Position numbers and translations under genes: made by a program
NCBI GenBank assembly: GCA_017860985.1
Contig: JAGFXG010000037.1
Coordinates: 1 to 15,655 of the forward strand
DNA: 15,655 bases
From: Deltaproteobacteria bacterium
GTDB lineage: Bacteria; Desulfobacterota; Syntrophia; Syntrophales; Smithellaceae
Direction of reading: 5' to 3'
The notes under the pieces: model-generated
The model's input: the letters and a program-made list of their open reading frames with translations, nothing else
What the model was told of the DNA's origin: nothing
Database searches by the model: none
In this document: positions 7,414 to 14,159 of the stretch, one piece after another
Layout: each line of letters opens with the position of its first letter
Position numbering within the stretch: position 1 is the stretch's first letter

Positions 7414-8521
7414 TAACCTTCACCCCTTCCGACAGATTGTTCTGCCCGACCACAACCACCTGCTCACCCTCTTTCATTCCATCGAGCACTTCGACATACT
7501 CGCCATATTTGTTTCCGGTTTTGATAATTCGTTCTTTCGCCTGGTTGCCGTTTACAACAAAAACGCGGATCGTGGGTCCGTCATACAACAGCGCTGTCAA
7601 GGGGACAATCACCGCGTCCCGCGCCTCCTTGGTAAATATCTGTACCCGCGCAAAATAACCCGGCTTTAAAACCTGCCCTGCGTTGGGAACAACAGCCTCA
7701 GCCTGCAGCGTACGGGTCCTTTCTTCCACGTTCGGGTATAGCAGGCTGATCTTGCCATGAAATTTTTGATTCGAAAAAGCATCGACGGTAAAAGCAACGT
7801 CCTGGCCTGTTTTCAGTCCGGCAACATCCTTTTCGCTGATGCTAAAGCGGAGTTTCAGCGGATTGGTTTTGATGATCTGAAAAAGAGACGTTCCGTTTCG
7901 CACAAAATCTCCAACGGAAACTTTCTTTTCTTTGACAGAGGCAATAATCGGTGAATAAATTTTTGTCCGTGAAAGTTTTTCCTTCGAGATGGACAGCGTG
8001 GCCCTGGCCTTTTCCAGATCGGCCTCCGCCAGTGCGACTTTTGTGGAAATATCATCGAATTGCTGTTTGGTGATCAGTTCTTCCTTATATAGAGCATGGA
8101 GTCGTTTAAACGAACCACTCGCATTGACCCGCTGCGCTTCGGCCTGTCGCAGGGCCGCTTCAGAAAGCCTGACATTCAGCAGGTAATCCGTGTCGTTTAT
8201 TTCGGCCAAAAGGGTCCCCACACTGACGTTTGTCCCCTCATCGACATAAATCTTTTTGACAATTCCATCCACTTCCGTGGTGATTGAGACCGATTCGTCG
8301 GGGTTAAGCGTTCCGGTTGTTTCCAGGAACGGCTGAACTCTTCGTGTTTCAGCAGACCAGACACGAACGTTCACCAGTTTTTCAGGTTCTGCTTTTTCCT
8401 TTGAACAGGAGGTGAAAGACAAACTGACGATCGCAGTGACCATGATCATGATCAGCGCTTTCACCGTAGGGCTGGTGAATTTTTTTTTGACTGTGCAAAC
8501 CATGTCCTCTTTAAAAATCAT
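7400..8521 (-). CDS. RND periplasmic adaptor (membrane-fusion protein), lipoprotein
   Basis: The 373-residue protein is an AcrA/MexA-type adaptor. After a hydrophobic signal (about 20-38) comes FTSC with Cys39, a plausible though imperfect lipobox, so it is probably anchored in the inner membrane by lipid. The lipoyl half-motif GIVKKIYVDEGTNVSVGTLLAEI (about 88-110) is followed by the coiled-coil hairpin (about 115-185), the second lipoyl half (SPIIASVKEKKVSVGDFV) and the beta-barrel and proximal domains to GVKVNVAR. It bridges the RND pump to the outer-membrane TolC. ATG 8519-8521 is taken because AGGAGG lies 10 bases before it; an in-frame ATG at 8501-8503 has GAGG too close. Its stop overlaps the start of the pump gene. 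Confidence 0.93.
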   Translation of the reverse strand: MIFKEDMVCTVKKKFTSPTVKALIMIMVTAIVSLSFTSCSKEKAEPEKLVNVRVWSAETRRVQPFLETTGTLNPDESVSITTEVDGIVKKIYVDEGTNVSVGTLLAEINDTDYLLNVRLSEAALRQAEAQRVNASGSFKRLHALYKEELITKQQFDDISTKVALAEADLEKARATLSISKEKLSRTKIYSPIIASVKEKKVSVGDFVRNGTSLFQIIKTNPLKLRFSISEKDVAGLKTGQDVAFTVDAFSNQKFHGKISLLYPNVEERTRTLQAEAVVPNAGQVLKPGYFARVQIFTKEARDAVIVPLTALLYDGPTIRVFVVNGNQAKERIIKTGNKYGEYVEVLDGMKEGEQVVVVGQNNLSEGVKVNVAR

Positions 8522-8605
8522 GAACGTTCAACCTCCTCAGGGTGAGCCAACGGAACTATTTTTCGCGGCCTGCCGCAACAAACTGCAACAGCGTACCACT
8601 GGATT

Positions 8606-9838
8606 TTAGTCGTATAAAGCTTCCGCGACATTTTTTTCTGAATTGAGCAAGAGAGAATTGGCATCCATCACTTCCAGACTCGTTGCCAAGCCGTTGTCAT
8701 ACTGTCTTAAAACGGCGTTGAAGTTATCCTGAGCGAAAACGTACTGATCTTCGAGATACTTCAGGGCGCCTTTTTGTGTTTCCAGATCCAGATAGGCTCC
8801 GCGCAGTTCAATATCAACATCCTTCTTTAAATCATCATAAGCCAGGCGGGCCTGGCGTTCCTTGGCCATGGCCTCTCTGAGTTCGGCCACCCTCAGCCCC
8901 CCCTCGAAAAAAGGAAAATTCACAGACACACCGGCCAGAACACTTTCCCGGTTGAGAGTTGCCGTCGGGGGATTCTGATCCGAACCGTTGTATATGGCAA
9001 AGAGTCCCACATTGGGCCAGAAGGCACCGCGCACATATTTAATATTCTGCCGGGCTATTTTTGTCTGCATTTCATAACTTTTCAGATCGGCTCTTGTGTC
9101 TGCAACTGTTATCCGCAATTCTTCAAATGAATCGGGATCCGGAAACGAACGTTCCTGATGCTTCAGCCGGAAGTTTTCCTCGATTCCCGTCAGTCGAATC
9201 AGGGCGGCACGGGCCAGTACCAGAATATTCGTTGCCTTCAGATAATCGGCGCGCGCTCCCGATAATTCTCCATCGGCTCGTAAAAGCGACGTTTTGGTCA
9301 GCTCGCCGACTTTCACTTTTTTAGCGGCGGAATTTCGGTATTGCGTGAGTCTTTCGACATTCGCCGCGGTAATTTCAAGCGCTTTTTTTGCTTTGAGGAC
9401 AGCATAATAATAGGTCGCCACGTTCAGAATGAAATCCGATTTTGTGGCATTCAGATCGAATTCGCTTTTGGTAATCGTCTGTCCGGCCATAATCAAAGCG
9501 TCCAGCTCACGCGCACTCAAAGAAAACGCCTGGTCCGCGCGAATTCCCCACGTCCCCGATTGTTCGGGCTGAATCATAACACCGGAAACGCTGAACTTGT
9601 CTGCGGAAAAACGATTGTACGTGCCAAACGCCGTAACCTTGGGAATCAGCAGCGACAAAGCCTTGTGTCTTCCCATTTGAGCGATAAAGAGATTTTCCTC
9701 GGCATATTTGATTTTTTCAGAATTATCCAGTGCCTGCTGATACAAATCGCTCAAGGTGTATTCCCGGGCCGTAGCAAAAGACACGGACATGACAACAGCT
9801 GCAAATAATGCCCCCAGAATCAGCAGTCCTTTTTTCAT
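8606..9838 (-). CDS. TolC-family outer-membrane efflux protein, C-terminus probably frameshifted
   Basis: The 410 residues start with a clear signal peptide (cut predicted after Ala24, FATA/RE) and continue through the two structural repeats of the outer-membrane-efflux (OEP) family. Helical coiled coils and beta segments such as YTLSDLYQQALDNSEKIKYAEEN and ASLEVMDANSLLLNSEKNVAEALYD are visible. The reading frame stops at TAA 8606-8608, immediately after EALYD, where the last helix should continue. One base added in the TAAAA stretch would extend it by about 17 residues (KSSGTLLQFVAAGREK after a Tyr), which aligns with the intact end of the neighbouring TolC. This suggests either a sequence error or a recent mutation. 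It is fourth from the end of the operon, 35 bases after the other tolC. AAAAGG precedes the ATG. Confidence 0.88.
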   Translation of the reverse strand: MKKGLLILGALFAAVVMSVSFATAREYTLSDLYQQALDNSEKIKYAEENLFIAQMGRHKALSLLIPKVTAFGTYNRFSADKFSVSGVMIQPEQSGTWGIRADQAFSLSARELDALIMAGQTITKSEFDLNATKSDFILNVATYYYAVLKAKKALEITAANVERLTQYRNSAAKKVKVGELTKTSLLRADGELSGARADYLKATNILVLARAALIRLTGIEENFRLKHQERSFPDPDSFEELRITVADTRADLKSYEMQTKIARQNIKYVRGAFWPNVGLFAIYNGSDQNPPTATLNRESVLAGVSVNFPFFEGGLRVAELREAMAKERQARLAYDDLKKDVDIELRGAYLDLETQKGALKYLEDQYVFAQDNFNAVLRQYDNGLATSLEVMDANSLLLNSEKNVAEALYD

Positions 9839-9873
9839 TCGAACACCTTTTTCCCTGAATCGAAAACCATCAG

Positions 9874-11214
9874 CTACCGGTCGTTGACGCCCATCGCTCG
9901 TTGCAGGCGGGCATAAGAAATATTGTAATCAGCCAGTGCATTGGCATATTCCGATTTTGCCTTGGTAAGCAACGCCTGAGCGTCCAGCACTTCCGTCGAT
10001 CGCGCCACTCTTTCCTTGTATCGGGCTTCGGAAATACGGAAATTCTCCTGGGCCTGTTCAATCACTTTCTGAGAAACAGCAATCTGGCTTTCCGACTCCT
10101 GCAGGAGGAGATAAGCACTTTTGATCTCCAGCGCAATCTGGTCGTTTAACTCTTTGGCCTGATCAATGGCCTGGTTTTCCAAAGCCCTTACGGCATCGAC
10201 CCGGAATTTTGTTTTACCCCACTCCCAGAAATTCCAGCTGGCCACCGCCATCACCTGCCAGTTTTCTCTTTTTTTATACTCTGTCCCGGCCAGGGACATT
10301 GTTTCGCCGAACCGTGCGTAATCAGCCACAAGGCTGACTGCCGGAAAAAACTCACTTTGTGTCTGTCGGACCACATAGCCGGCCTGCCTGGCCTTCAGTT
10401 CTGTGATCCTGAGCTCCGGTCGATGCTGCCGGGCATTCTCCAGACACTCCTCGTACGATTGATTGACAGGTTTATAGTCCAGGATATCGACGACCTCCAG
10501 TGGTGAGAACAAATTCCGTTTTAACAGCGTGTTTAAGCTTGATTTGGCTAATTCCACGGCATTCTGCGTTTTCACCAGCGTCTGTTTTCCGTTGGCCAGC
10601 TGCACCTCGGATTGTAGCAGATCATTTTTAGGAATCAGGCCAACCATGAAAAGATTATACGCAACATCGCGGTGTGCATTGAGCATTTCCACCGACTGGC
10701 GCGCGGTCTCCCTCAACCTCTGCGCCCGTAAAATATTGTAATATGCAACCTTGACATCCAGAACCACATCCAGGGATTTTGCTGTTTCTTCAACCAGGGC
10801 GATATCTTCACCTGTCTTGCTTGCCTGATAAGTGGCCAGAATCCCTCCGCCGGCAAACAGCGGCTGACTTGCTTCGATGATCCAGTTATGATTATTGATC
10901 GTTCCGGTGATCATGTAGCTTGCAGGGATGGAAATAGTGCCCGTAATACCGGGAAAATAGAAGCCCGGTTCTTCATTGAAGCGCGTATAGCCGTATGACG
11001 TCTTGAACTTTGGCAGAAATCCGGTCATCGCCTCGCGCTTTTTTGCCTGGGCGCTTTTCGCGCCTTCTTTGGCAATATTGATGATCAAGCTGTTTTTCAG
11101 CGCGATCGCCAAGCTATCCTCAAGGGTTAAAGGCTCGACTGCCCTCGTGGAAAAAGGAAAATACAAAATGGCAACAACTGCACACAACCATATGCAAAGG
11201 CCCTTATTTTTCAT
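9874..11214 (-). CDS. TolC-family outer-membrane efflux protein (intact copy)
   Basis: The 446-residue precursor has a signal peptide (cut probably after Ala25, STRA/VE) and two full OEP repeats. The first runs from LTLEDSLAIALKNS through the PKFKTSYGY strand and the GVAYYNILRAQ-type helices. The second starts near SYEECLENARQHRPEL, with a WNFWEWGKTKFRVDAV segment and a complete last helix ending ALADYNISYARLQRAMGV. It would form the trimeric outer-membrane channel of the RND complex. It overlaps the end of tetR by 11 bases and has its own GGGGTG site. Sequence similarity to the adjacent TolC-like gene appears only moderate by eye, so this looks like an old duplication or a two-channel arrangement, not a fresh copy. 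Confidence 0.93.
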   Translation of the reverse strand: MKNKGLCIWLCAVVAILYFPFSTRAVEPLTLEDSLAIALKNSLIINIAKEGAKSAQAKKREAMTGFLPKFKTSYGYTRFNEEPGFYFPGITGTISIPASYMITGTINNHNWIIEASQPLFAGGGILATYQASKTGEDIALVEETAKSLDVVLDVKVAYYNILRAQRLRETARQSVEMLNAHRDVAYNLFMVGLIPKNDLLQSEVQLANGKQTLVKTQNAVELAKSSLNTLLKRNLFSPLEVVDILDYKPVNQSYEECLENARQHRPELRITELKARQAGYVVRQTQSEFFPAVSLVADYARFGETMSLAGTEYKKRENWQVMAVASWNFWEWGKTKFRVDAVRALENQAIDQAKELNDQIALEIKSAYLLLQESESQIAVSQKVIEQAQENFRISEARYKERVARSTEVLDAQALLTKAKSEYANALADYNISYARLQRAMGVNDR

Positions 11215-11836
11215 GTTTTTTCACCCCGTTCAGAAATATATCCAGAATAAAATCTTTTTTGGCAACAAGCGTTTCTTTTGTCGGCATGATCATCCAGTCG
11301 ATGGAAGCCGCGCGGATTAAATGCGACAAGACAGCCGCCATTTCAAGAGGCGGAAGGTTCCGCAATATACCATTTTTAATGCCGGCCTTCAGTATATTTT
11401 CAATAAAAGATAAATGTTTAAAATAATCATCCTTCAGTTGTTCACGAAAAGAATCCATCGTCAAGGGCGACAGTTCGTTTTCTCCGCGAAGAAAAATTCT
11501 GCAGAAAGCCGCATTTTCTTCAACAAATTGGAACTGCGCGACAATGATGGCCGCTAACTTGCCATGCAGATCTTTTACTGAAGCAACTTTCTGTTCAATG
11601 GATTGATACATAAAGGTCAGCTTCTCACTGATCATGGTTGTATAAAGATGTTCCTTTCCTTTGAAAAACTGATACAGATACCCGGTGGAAAAACCAGAGG
11701 CCATGGCAATTTCAGCAACGGTAACATTATGAAAACCTTTTTCTGAAAAAAATTTTTCCGCTTCCGACAAAATTGCGGCGCGGCGCATATTGAACTCACG
11801 CTTTTTTCTTTGTTGCTTCTCCATGATTTTATCCAT
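11204..11836 (-). CDS. TetR-family repressor of the efflux operon
   Basis: The protein has 210 residues, or 206 if the second ATG (11822-11824) is used; neither start has a clearly better ribosome binding site. An N-terminal TetR helix-turn-helix lies at about 20-65: RAAILSEAEKFFSEKGFHNVTVAEIA, then ASGFSTGYLYQFFKGKEHLY. A ligand-binding helical domain fills the rest, and its specificity cannot be predicted. It is the first gene of the operon and overlaps the next gene, a typical layout for a local repressor whose ligand is a pump substrate. Two inverted repeats just upstream are its likely operators, so it should repress itself and the pump together. Confidence 0.92.
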   Translation of the reverse strand: MDKIMEKQQRKKREFNMRRAAILSEAEKFFSEKGFHNVTVAEIAMASGFSTGYLYQFFKGKEHLYTTMISEKLTFMYQSIEQKVASVKDLHGKLAAIIVAQFQFVEENAAFCRIFLRGENELSPLTMDSFREQLKDDYFKHLSFIENILKAGIKNGILRNLPPLEMAAVLSHLIRAASIDWMIMPTKETLVAKKDFILDIFLNGVKKHEK

Positions 11837-11848
11837 GACCTAATTTTT

Positions 11849-11862
11849 TGAATGACCATTCA
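11849..11862. promoter_or_regulatory. Operator-like inverted repeat 1 upstream of tetR
   Basis: TGAATG-AC-CATTCA is a perfect 6-2-6 inverted repeat ending 13 bases before the tetR ATG. It shares sequence and orientation with a second repeat 19 bases away. Paired palindromes directly before a tetR gene are the usual picture of an autoregulatory operator. Binding by this TetR is inferred. Confidence 0.65.
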
Positions 11863-11867
11863 TTTTA

Positions 11868-11881
11868 TGAATATACATTCA
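11868..11881. promoter_or_regulatory. Operator-like inverted repeat 2 upstream of tetR
   Basis: TGAAT-ATAC-ATTCA matches repeat 1 at both ends. It covers the position expected for the -10 element when counted 17 bases from the TTGACA box, so a bound repressor would block RNA polymerase directly. Confidence 0.6.
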
Positions 11882-11903
11882 CATTATTTTTAAAATTTGT
11901 CAA
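11875..11903 (-). promoter_or_regulatory. Promoter of the tetR-efflux operon
   Basis: On the minus strand a perfect -35 box TTGACA (11898-11903) is followed after 17 bases by GAATGT (11875-11880). That is a poor -10 match, and it lies inside operator repeat 2. The spacer is almost pure A and T. The -35 box is convincing; the exact -10 element is uncertain. Confidence 0.5.
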
Positions 11904-11946
11904 GATTTAATCAGCCACCTTGCTGCAAGTTACGAAGTATTAACGC

Positions 11947-11968
11947 TAGTCGCGCGTGAGCGGGACTA
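11947..11968. other. Imperfect hairpin between mnmA and tetR
   Basis: TAGTC-G-CGC-GTGA-GCG-G-GACTA can fold with a 5-base and a 3-base stem around one mismatch and a tetraloop. It lies about 40 bases beyond the mnmA stop and could take part in ending that transcript. No T tract follows in the minus direction, so it is not a standard intrinsic terminator. Confidence 0.3.
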
Positions 11969-12010
11969 AAAAGCAATGGAATGGCGTGTATTGTTTCATT
12001 GTCCGTGTCT

Positions 12011-13090
12011 TCAGTCACGGATGACATTCTCAATGACACCGCCTCCCAGGACCGTATCATCTGCATAAAAAACAGCGGCCTGCCCCGTCGTGACGGCATC
12101 CTGAGGATCCTTAAACATGACTTTCAACTTATCGTCTATCCGGGTAACCGAACAAAGGGCCGGCTTTTTCCGATAGCGGATTTTCACTTCCGCCTCCCCG
12201 GGAAATGGTTCGACCAGCAGATTCAGATCACCCGCGATAAGCCCTGAAGCCCGTACATCATCCTTGCCCCCGACAATGATTTGATTGTTCAAGGCATCAA
12301 TGGCCACAACATAGAAAGGGGCTTTTGCGCTGATGCCGAGACCTCCGCGCTGGCCAATCGTGTAATAAATTATGCCACGGTGCCTGCCCAAAATTTTTCC
12401 GTCCCTGTCCACAATATCGCCCGGCTCGGATATCAGGTTCCTGTCTGAAAACACCCTGGTGTAATCTCCATGCGGAACAAAACAAATATCCTGGCTGTCA
12501 AGCCTGCGGGCGGTGTGCAGCCCCCATTGTTCTGCCGTTTTGCGCACTTCTTCCTTGGTCATCGATCCCAGAGGAAATAAAATAAACGGCAGATCTTCTA
12601 ATCTGATCGGATAAAGAAAATAGCTCTGGTCCTTTTTCCTGTCTACGGGGCGCAGCAGACGCCAGATGGATTGCTGATTTTCGATCCGGGCATAATGGCC
12701 TGTTGCCAGCCGGTGGAACCCGAGTTTACGCGCTTCCTTTAAAAGAGCTCCGAATTTGAGATGGCGATTGCAATCCACACAGGGATTTGGCGTCCGGCCT
12801 GACAAATATTCGGATGTAAACCTGGCTATCACCTTATCTTCCATCAGTGATGAGAATCCCACGGTCATATGCGGTATCTCCATCTGATCACATACCATGG
12901 CGGCATCAGCGATGGCATCATCGGTAAAACGACCGGGAGTCTCGCCTTCACTGTGAATTCCAAGCTCCATGGTCACCCCTGTAACATCATAGCCCGCATT
13001 TTTGAGCAACAGCGCAGCCACGGAAGAATCCACACCGCCGCTCATCGCCACAAGGACTTTTCTGTTTCGGGTACTTTCAGATCCCTTCAT
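12011..13090 (-). CDS. mnmA: tRNA-specific 2-thiouridylase MnmA
   Basis: The 359-residue protein is full length for MnmA, which makes 2-thiouridine at wobble position 34 of Lys, Glu and Gln tRNAs in the cytoplasm, using ATP and a relayed sulfur. Residues 17-23 are the PP-loop SGGVDSS. The catalytic cysteines are Cys104 in TPNPCVDCNRHLKFG and Cys203 in DSQDICFVPHGDY. The segment GQRGGLGIS and the C-terminal VLGGG are also typical. I start at ATG 13088-13090, which has GGTGGGGGA in front. A longer in-frame reading to 13156 would overlap the promoter and add 22 non-conserved residues. It stands alone, with tetR 174 bases downstream on the same strand and slp divergent on the other side. Confidence 0.96.
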   Translation of the reverse strand: MKGSESTRNRKVLVAMSGGVDSSVAALLLKNAGYDVTGVTMELGIHSEGETPGRFTDDAIADAAMVCDQMEIPHMTVGFSSLMEDKVIARFTSEYLSGRTPNPCVDCNRHLKFGALLKEARKLGFHRLATGHYARIENQQSIWRLLRPVDRKKDQSYFLYPIRLEDLPFILFPLGSMTKEEVRKTAEQWGLHTARRLDSQDICFVPHGDYTRVFSDRNLISEPGDIVDRDGKILGRHRGIIYYTIGQRGGLGISAKAPFYVVAIDALNNQIIVGGKDDVRASGLIAGDLNLLVEPFPGEAEVKIRYRKKPALCSVTRIDDKLKVMFKDPQDAVTTGQAAVFYADDTVLGGGVIENVIRD

Positions 13091-13131
13091 TTCCCCCACC
13101 GCCTCAATGTTGTTTATATTGCCTTTGATTG

Positions 13132-13161
13132 AGTAAAAATCTATCCGGAAGAACATGTCAA
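13132..13161 (-). promoter_or_regulatory. Probable mnmA promoter
   Basis: Minus strand TTGACA (13156-13161), then 18 bases, then TTTACT (13132-13137). The -35 box is perfect and the -10 box matches 4 of 6 positions. Transcription would begin near 13126, about 35 bases before the chosen mnmA start, which supports that start. Confidence 0.5.
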
Positions 13162-13180
13162 GATTTTTCTGAACAATTAA

Positions 13181-13192
13181 TGGTCACGACCA
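13181..13192. promoter_or_regulatory. Short inverted repeat in the mnmA-slp gap
   Basis: TGGTC-AC-GACCA is a perfect 5-2-5 dyad about 20 bases upstream of the mnmA -35 box. It may be a binding site, but nothing else supports that, and chance is possible. Confidence 0.25.
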
Positions 13193-13296
13193 ATATATGA
13201 AGCGATAAAAAAGGCAAACTCCGGTATTACTTTTCTCCTGCCCGCGTCCGCAAAACACAAATTTCGTTCGACGTTCAGAGGGATCCATTATTCCTC

Positions 13297-13324
13297 TTGA
13301 CTTTTCAGATATGGATAGTATTTT
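13297..13324 (+). promoter_or_regulatory. Probable slp promoter
   Basis: TTGACT (13297-13302) and TATTTT (13319-13324) are separated by 16 bases, on the plus strand, about 120 bases before the slp start. Each box differs from consensus at one or two positions. The leader this implies is long; I saw no recognised riboswitch in it. Confidence 0.45.
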
Positions 13325-13445
13325 TGACACAGTTCTCCCATGAACAACCGTCAATGCCTTCTTATGGATCTCTAACGGGCTGCATTCGTCTTTGAAAGAC
13401 CATATTCATCAAGAAAGGTACCTAAACGGGTGTGAGGATTACCAC

Positions 13446-13964
13446 ATGAAACTTCAATTATTCATTCCGTTGCTTTCCGTCATCGCTGTTTCCTGCGGAC
13501 CTTTTCCACATCAGGTGATGCAGGAGGTTACAGGGGACATCCCCTACAACGAGGTTGTCAAGGCCCCGGAGACCTTCAGGGGGTCAACCGTCCTTTGGGG
13601 CGGGGTGATCGTTGATACTGTCACACGATCAAATGACACCCTGATAATCGTCAGGGAGACGAAGCTTGATCTTCGAAAGCGTCCCATGAACACAGACAGG
13701 TCAGCCGGGCGTTTCATCATTCGCCATCAGGGATTTCTTGACCCGGCCATATATAGCCGGGAACGTGAAGTGACGGTTGTCGGCATGATTGCCGGCAAAG
13801 AAGAACGGCCAGTTGGTGAATTACTCTATTCATATCCCGTGATAGAACCCCGGTCCCTCAAACTCTGGGAGCAATGGACGGATCCACCCTACTGGTACGA
13901 TCCCTGGTACCGGGACCCTTTCCCTTATCCATGGCTCACTCCCCCGAGGCCCATCCGGCGCTAG
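13446..13964 (+). CDS. Slp-family outer-membrane lipoprotein
   Basis: The 172-residue precursor starts MKLQLFIPLLSVIAVSC, with Cys17 as the lipidation site. The body resembles E. coli Slp, the starvation-inducible lipoprotein: FRGSTVLWGGVIVDT, then a TLIIV strand, then GRFIIRHQGFLDPAIYSREREVTVVGMIAG, which is close to the Slp core RQSGFLDP...VTILGTIQG. The C-terminus is rich in Trp, Tyr and Pro (WTDPPYWYDPWYRDPFPYPW), as in other Slp proteins. It should sit on the periplasmic face of the outer membrane; its molecular role is not known. ATG 13446 is chosen because GAGG lies 8 bases upstream and the signal sequence starts there; an upstream in-frame TTG at 13392 is rejected. The next gene on this strand is a sensor protein 195 bases on. 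Confidence 0.88.
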   Translation: MKLQLFIPLLSVIAVSCGPFPHQVMQEVTGDIPYNEVVKAPETFRGSTVLWGGVIVDTVTRSNDTLIIVRETKLDLRKRPMNTDRSAGRFIIRHQGFLDPAIYSREREVTVVGMIAGKEERPVGELLYSYPVIEPRSLKLWEQWTDPPYWYDPWYRDPFPYPWLTPPRPIRR

Positions 13965-14159
13965 GAATGCCTGACCTTTTTTACGCATACTCTTTCGTTG
14001 AACAAATCCAGGAAATATGTGAAGCTCGGGTACAAAAATTGTTAATGCCACAGTGTGATCCGGGAACCTGACGGGAAACACACTGAATGAATAATGATCT
14101 GTAGATCAGTGAAAAACCGGAGTAAGAAGCTGCATCACTGATGAATCGGAGGAGTACAG
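13965..14159 (+). other. Gap between slp and the PAS sensor gene with several foldable repeats
   Basis: No gene is supported. A T6 run just after the slp stop (13977-13982) has only a very weak stem before it. Further on are CAGTGTG/CACACTG with a 21-base loop (14051-14085), the perfect dyad TGATCT-GT-AGATCA (14095-14108), and ATCAGTG/CACTGAT with a 24-base loop (14105-14142), which ends just before the GGAGGAG ribosome binding site. The last two overlap and would be mutually exclusive. No known riboswitch is recognised. Confidence 0.45.

Noticed and set aside
13091..13156. 22-residue N-terminal extension of MnmA
   Set aside because: Family members start close to the PP-loop, the extension overlaps the likely promoter, and a better ribosome binding site precedes ATG 13088-13090.
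13324..13329. Second TTGACA box before slp
   Set aside because: No acceptable -10 sequence 15-19 bases downstream.
13965..13982. T6 run after slp as an intrinsic terminator
   Set aside because: The stem before it is only 3-4 base pairs with a large loop, too weak to call.
13967..14071. A 34-codon ATG reading frame 2 bases after the slp stop
   Set aside because: No properly spaced ribosome binding site, no recognisable family, and it runs into the hairpin region; chance is likelier.
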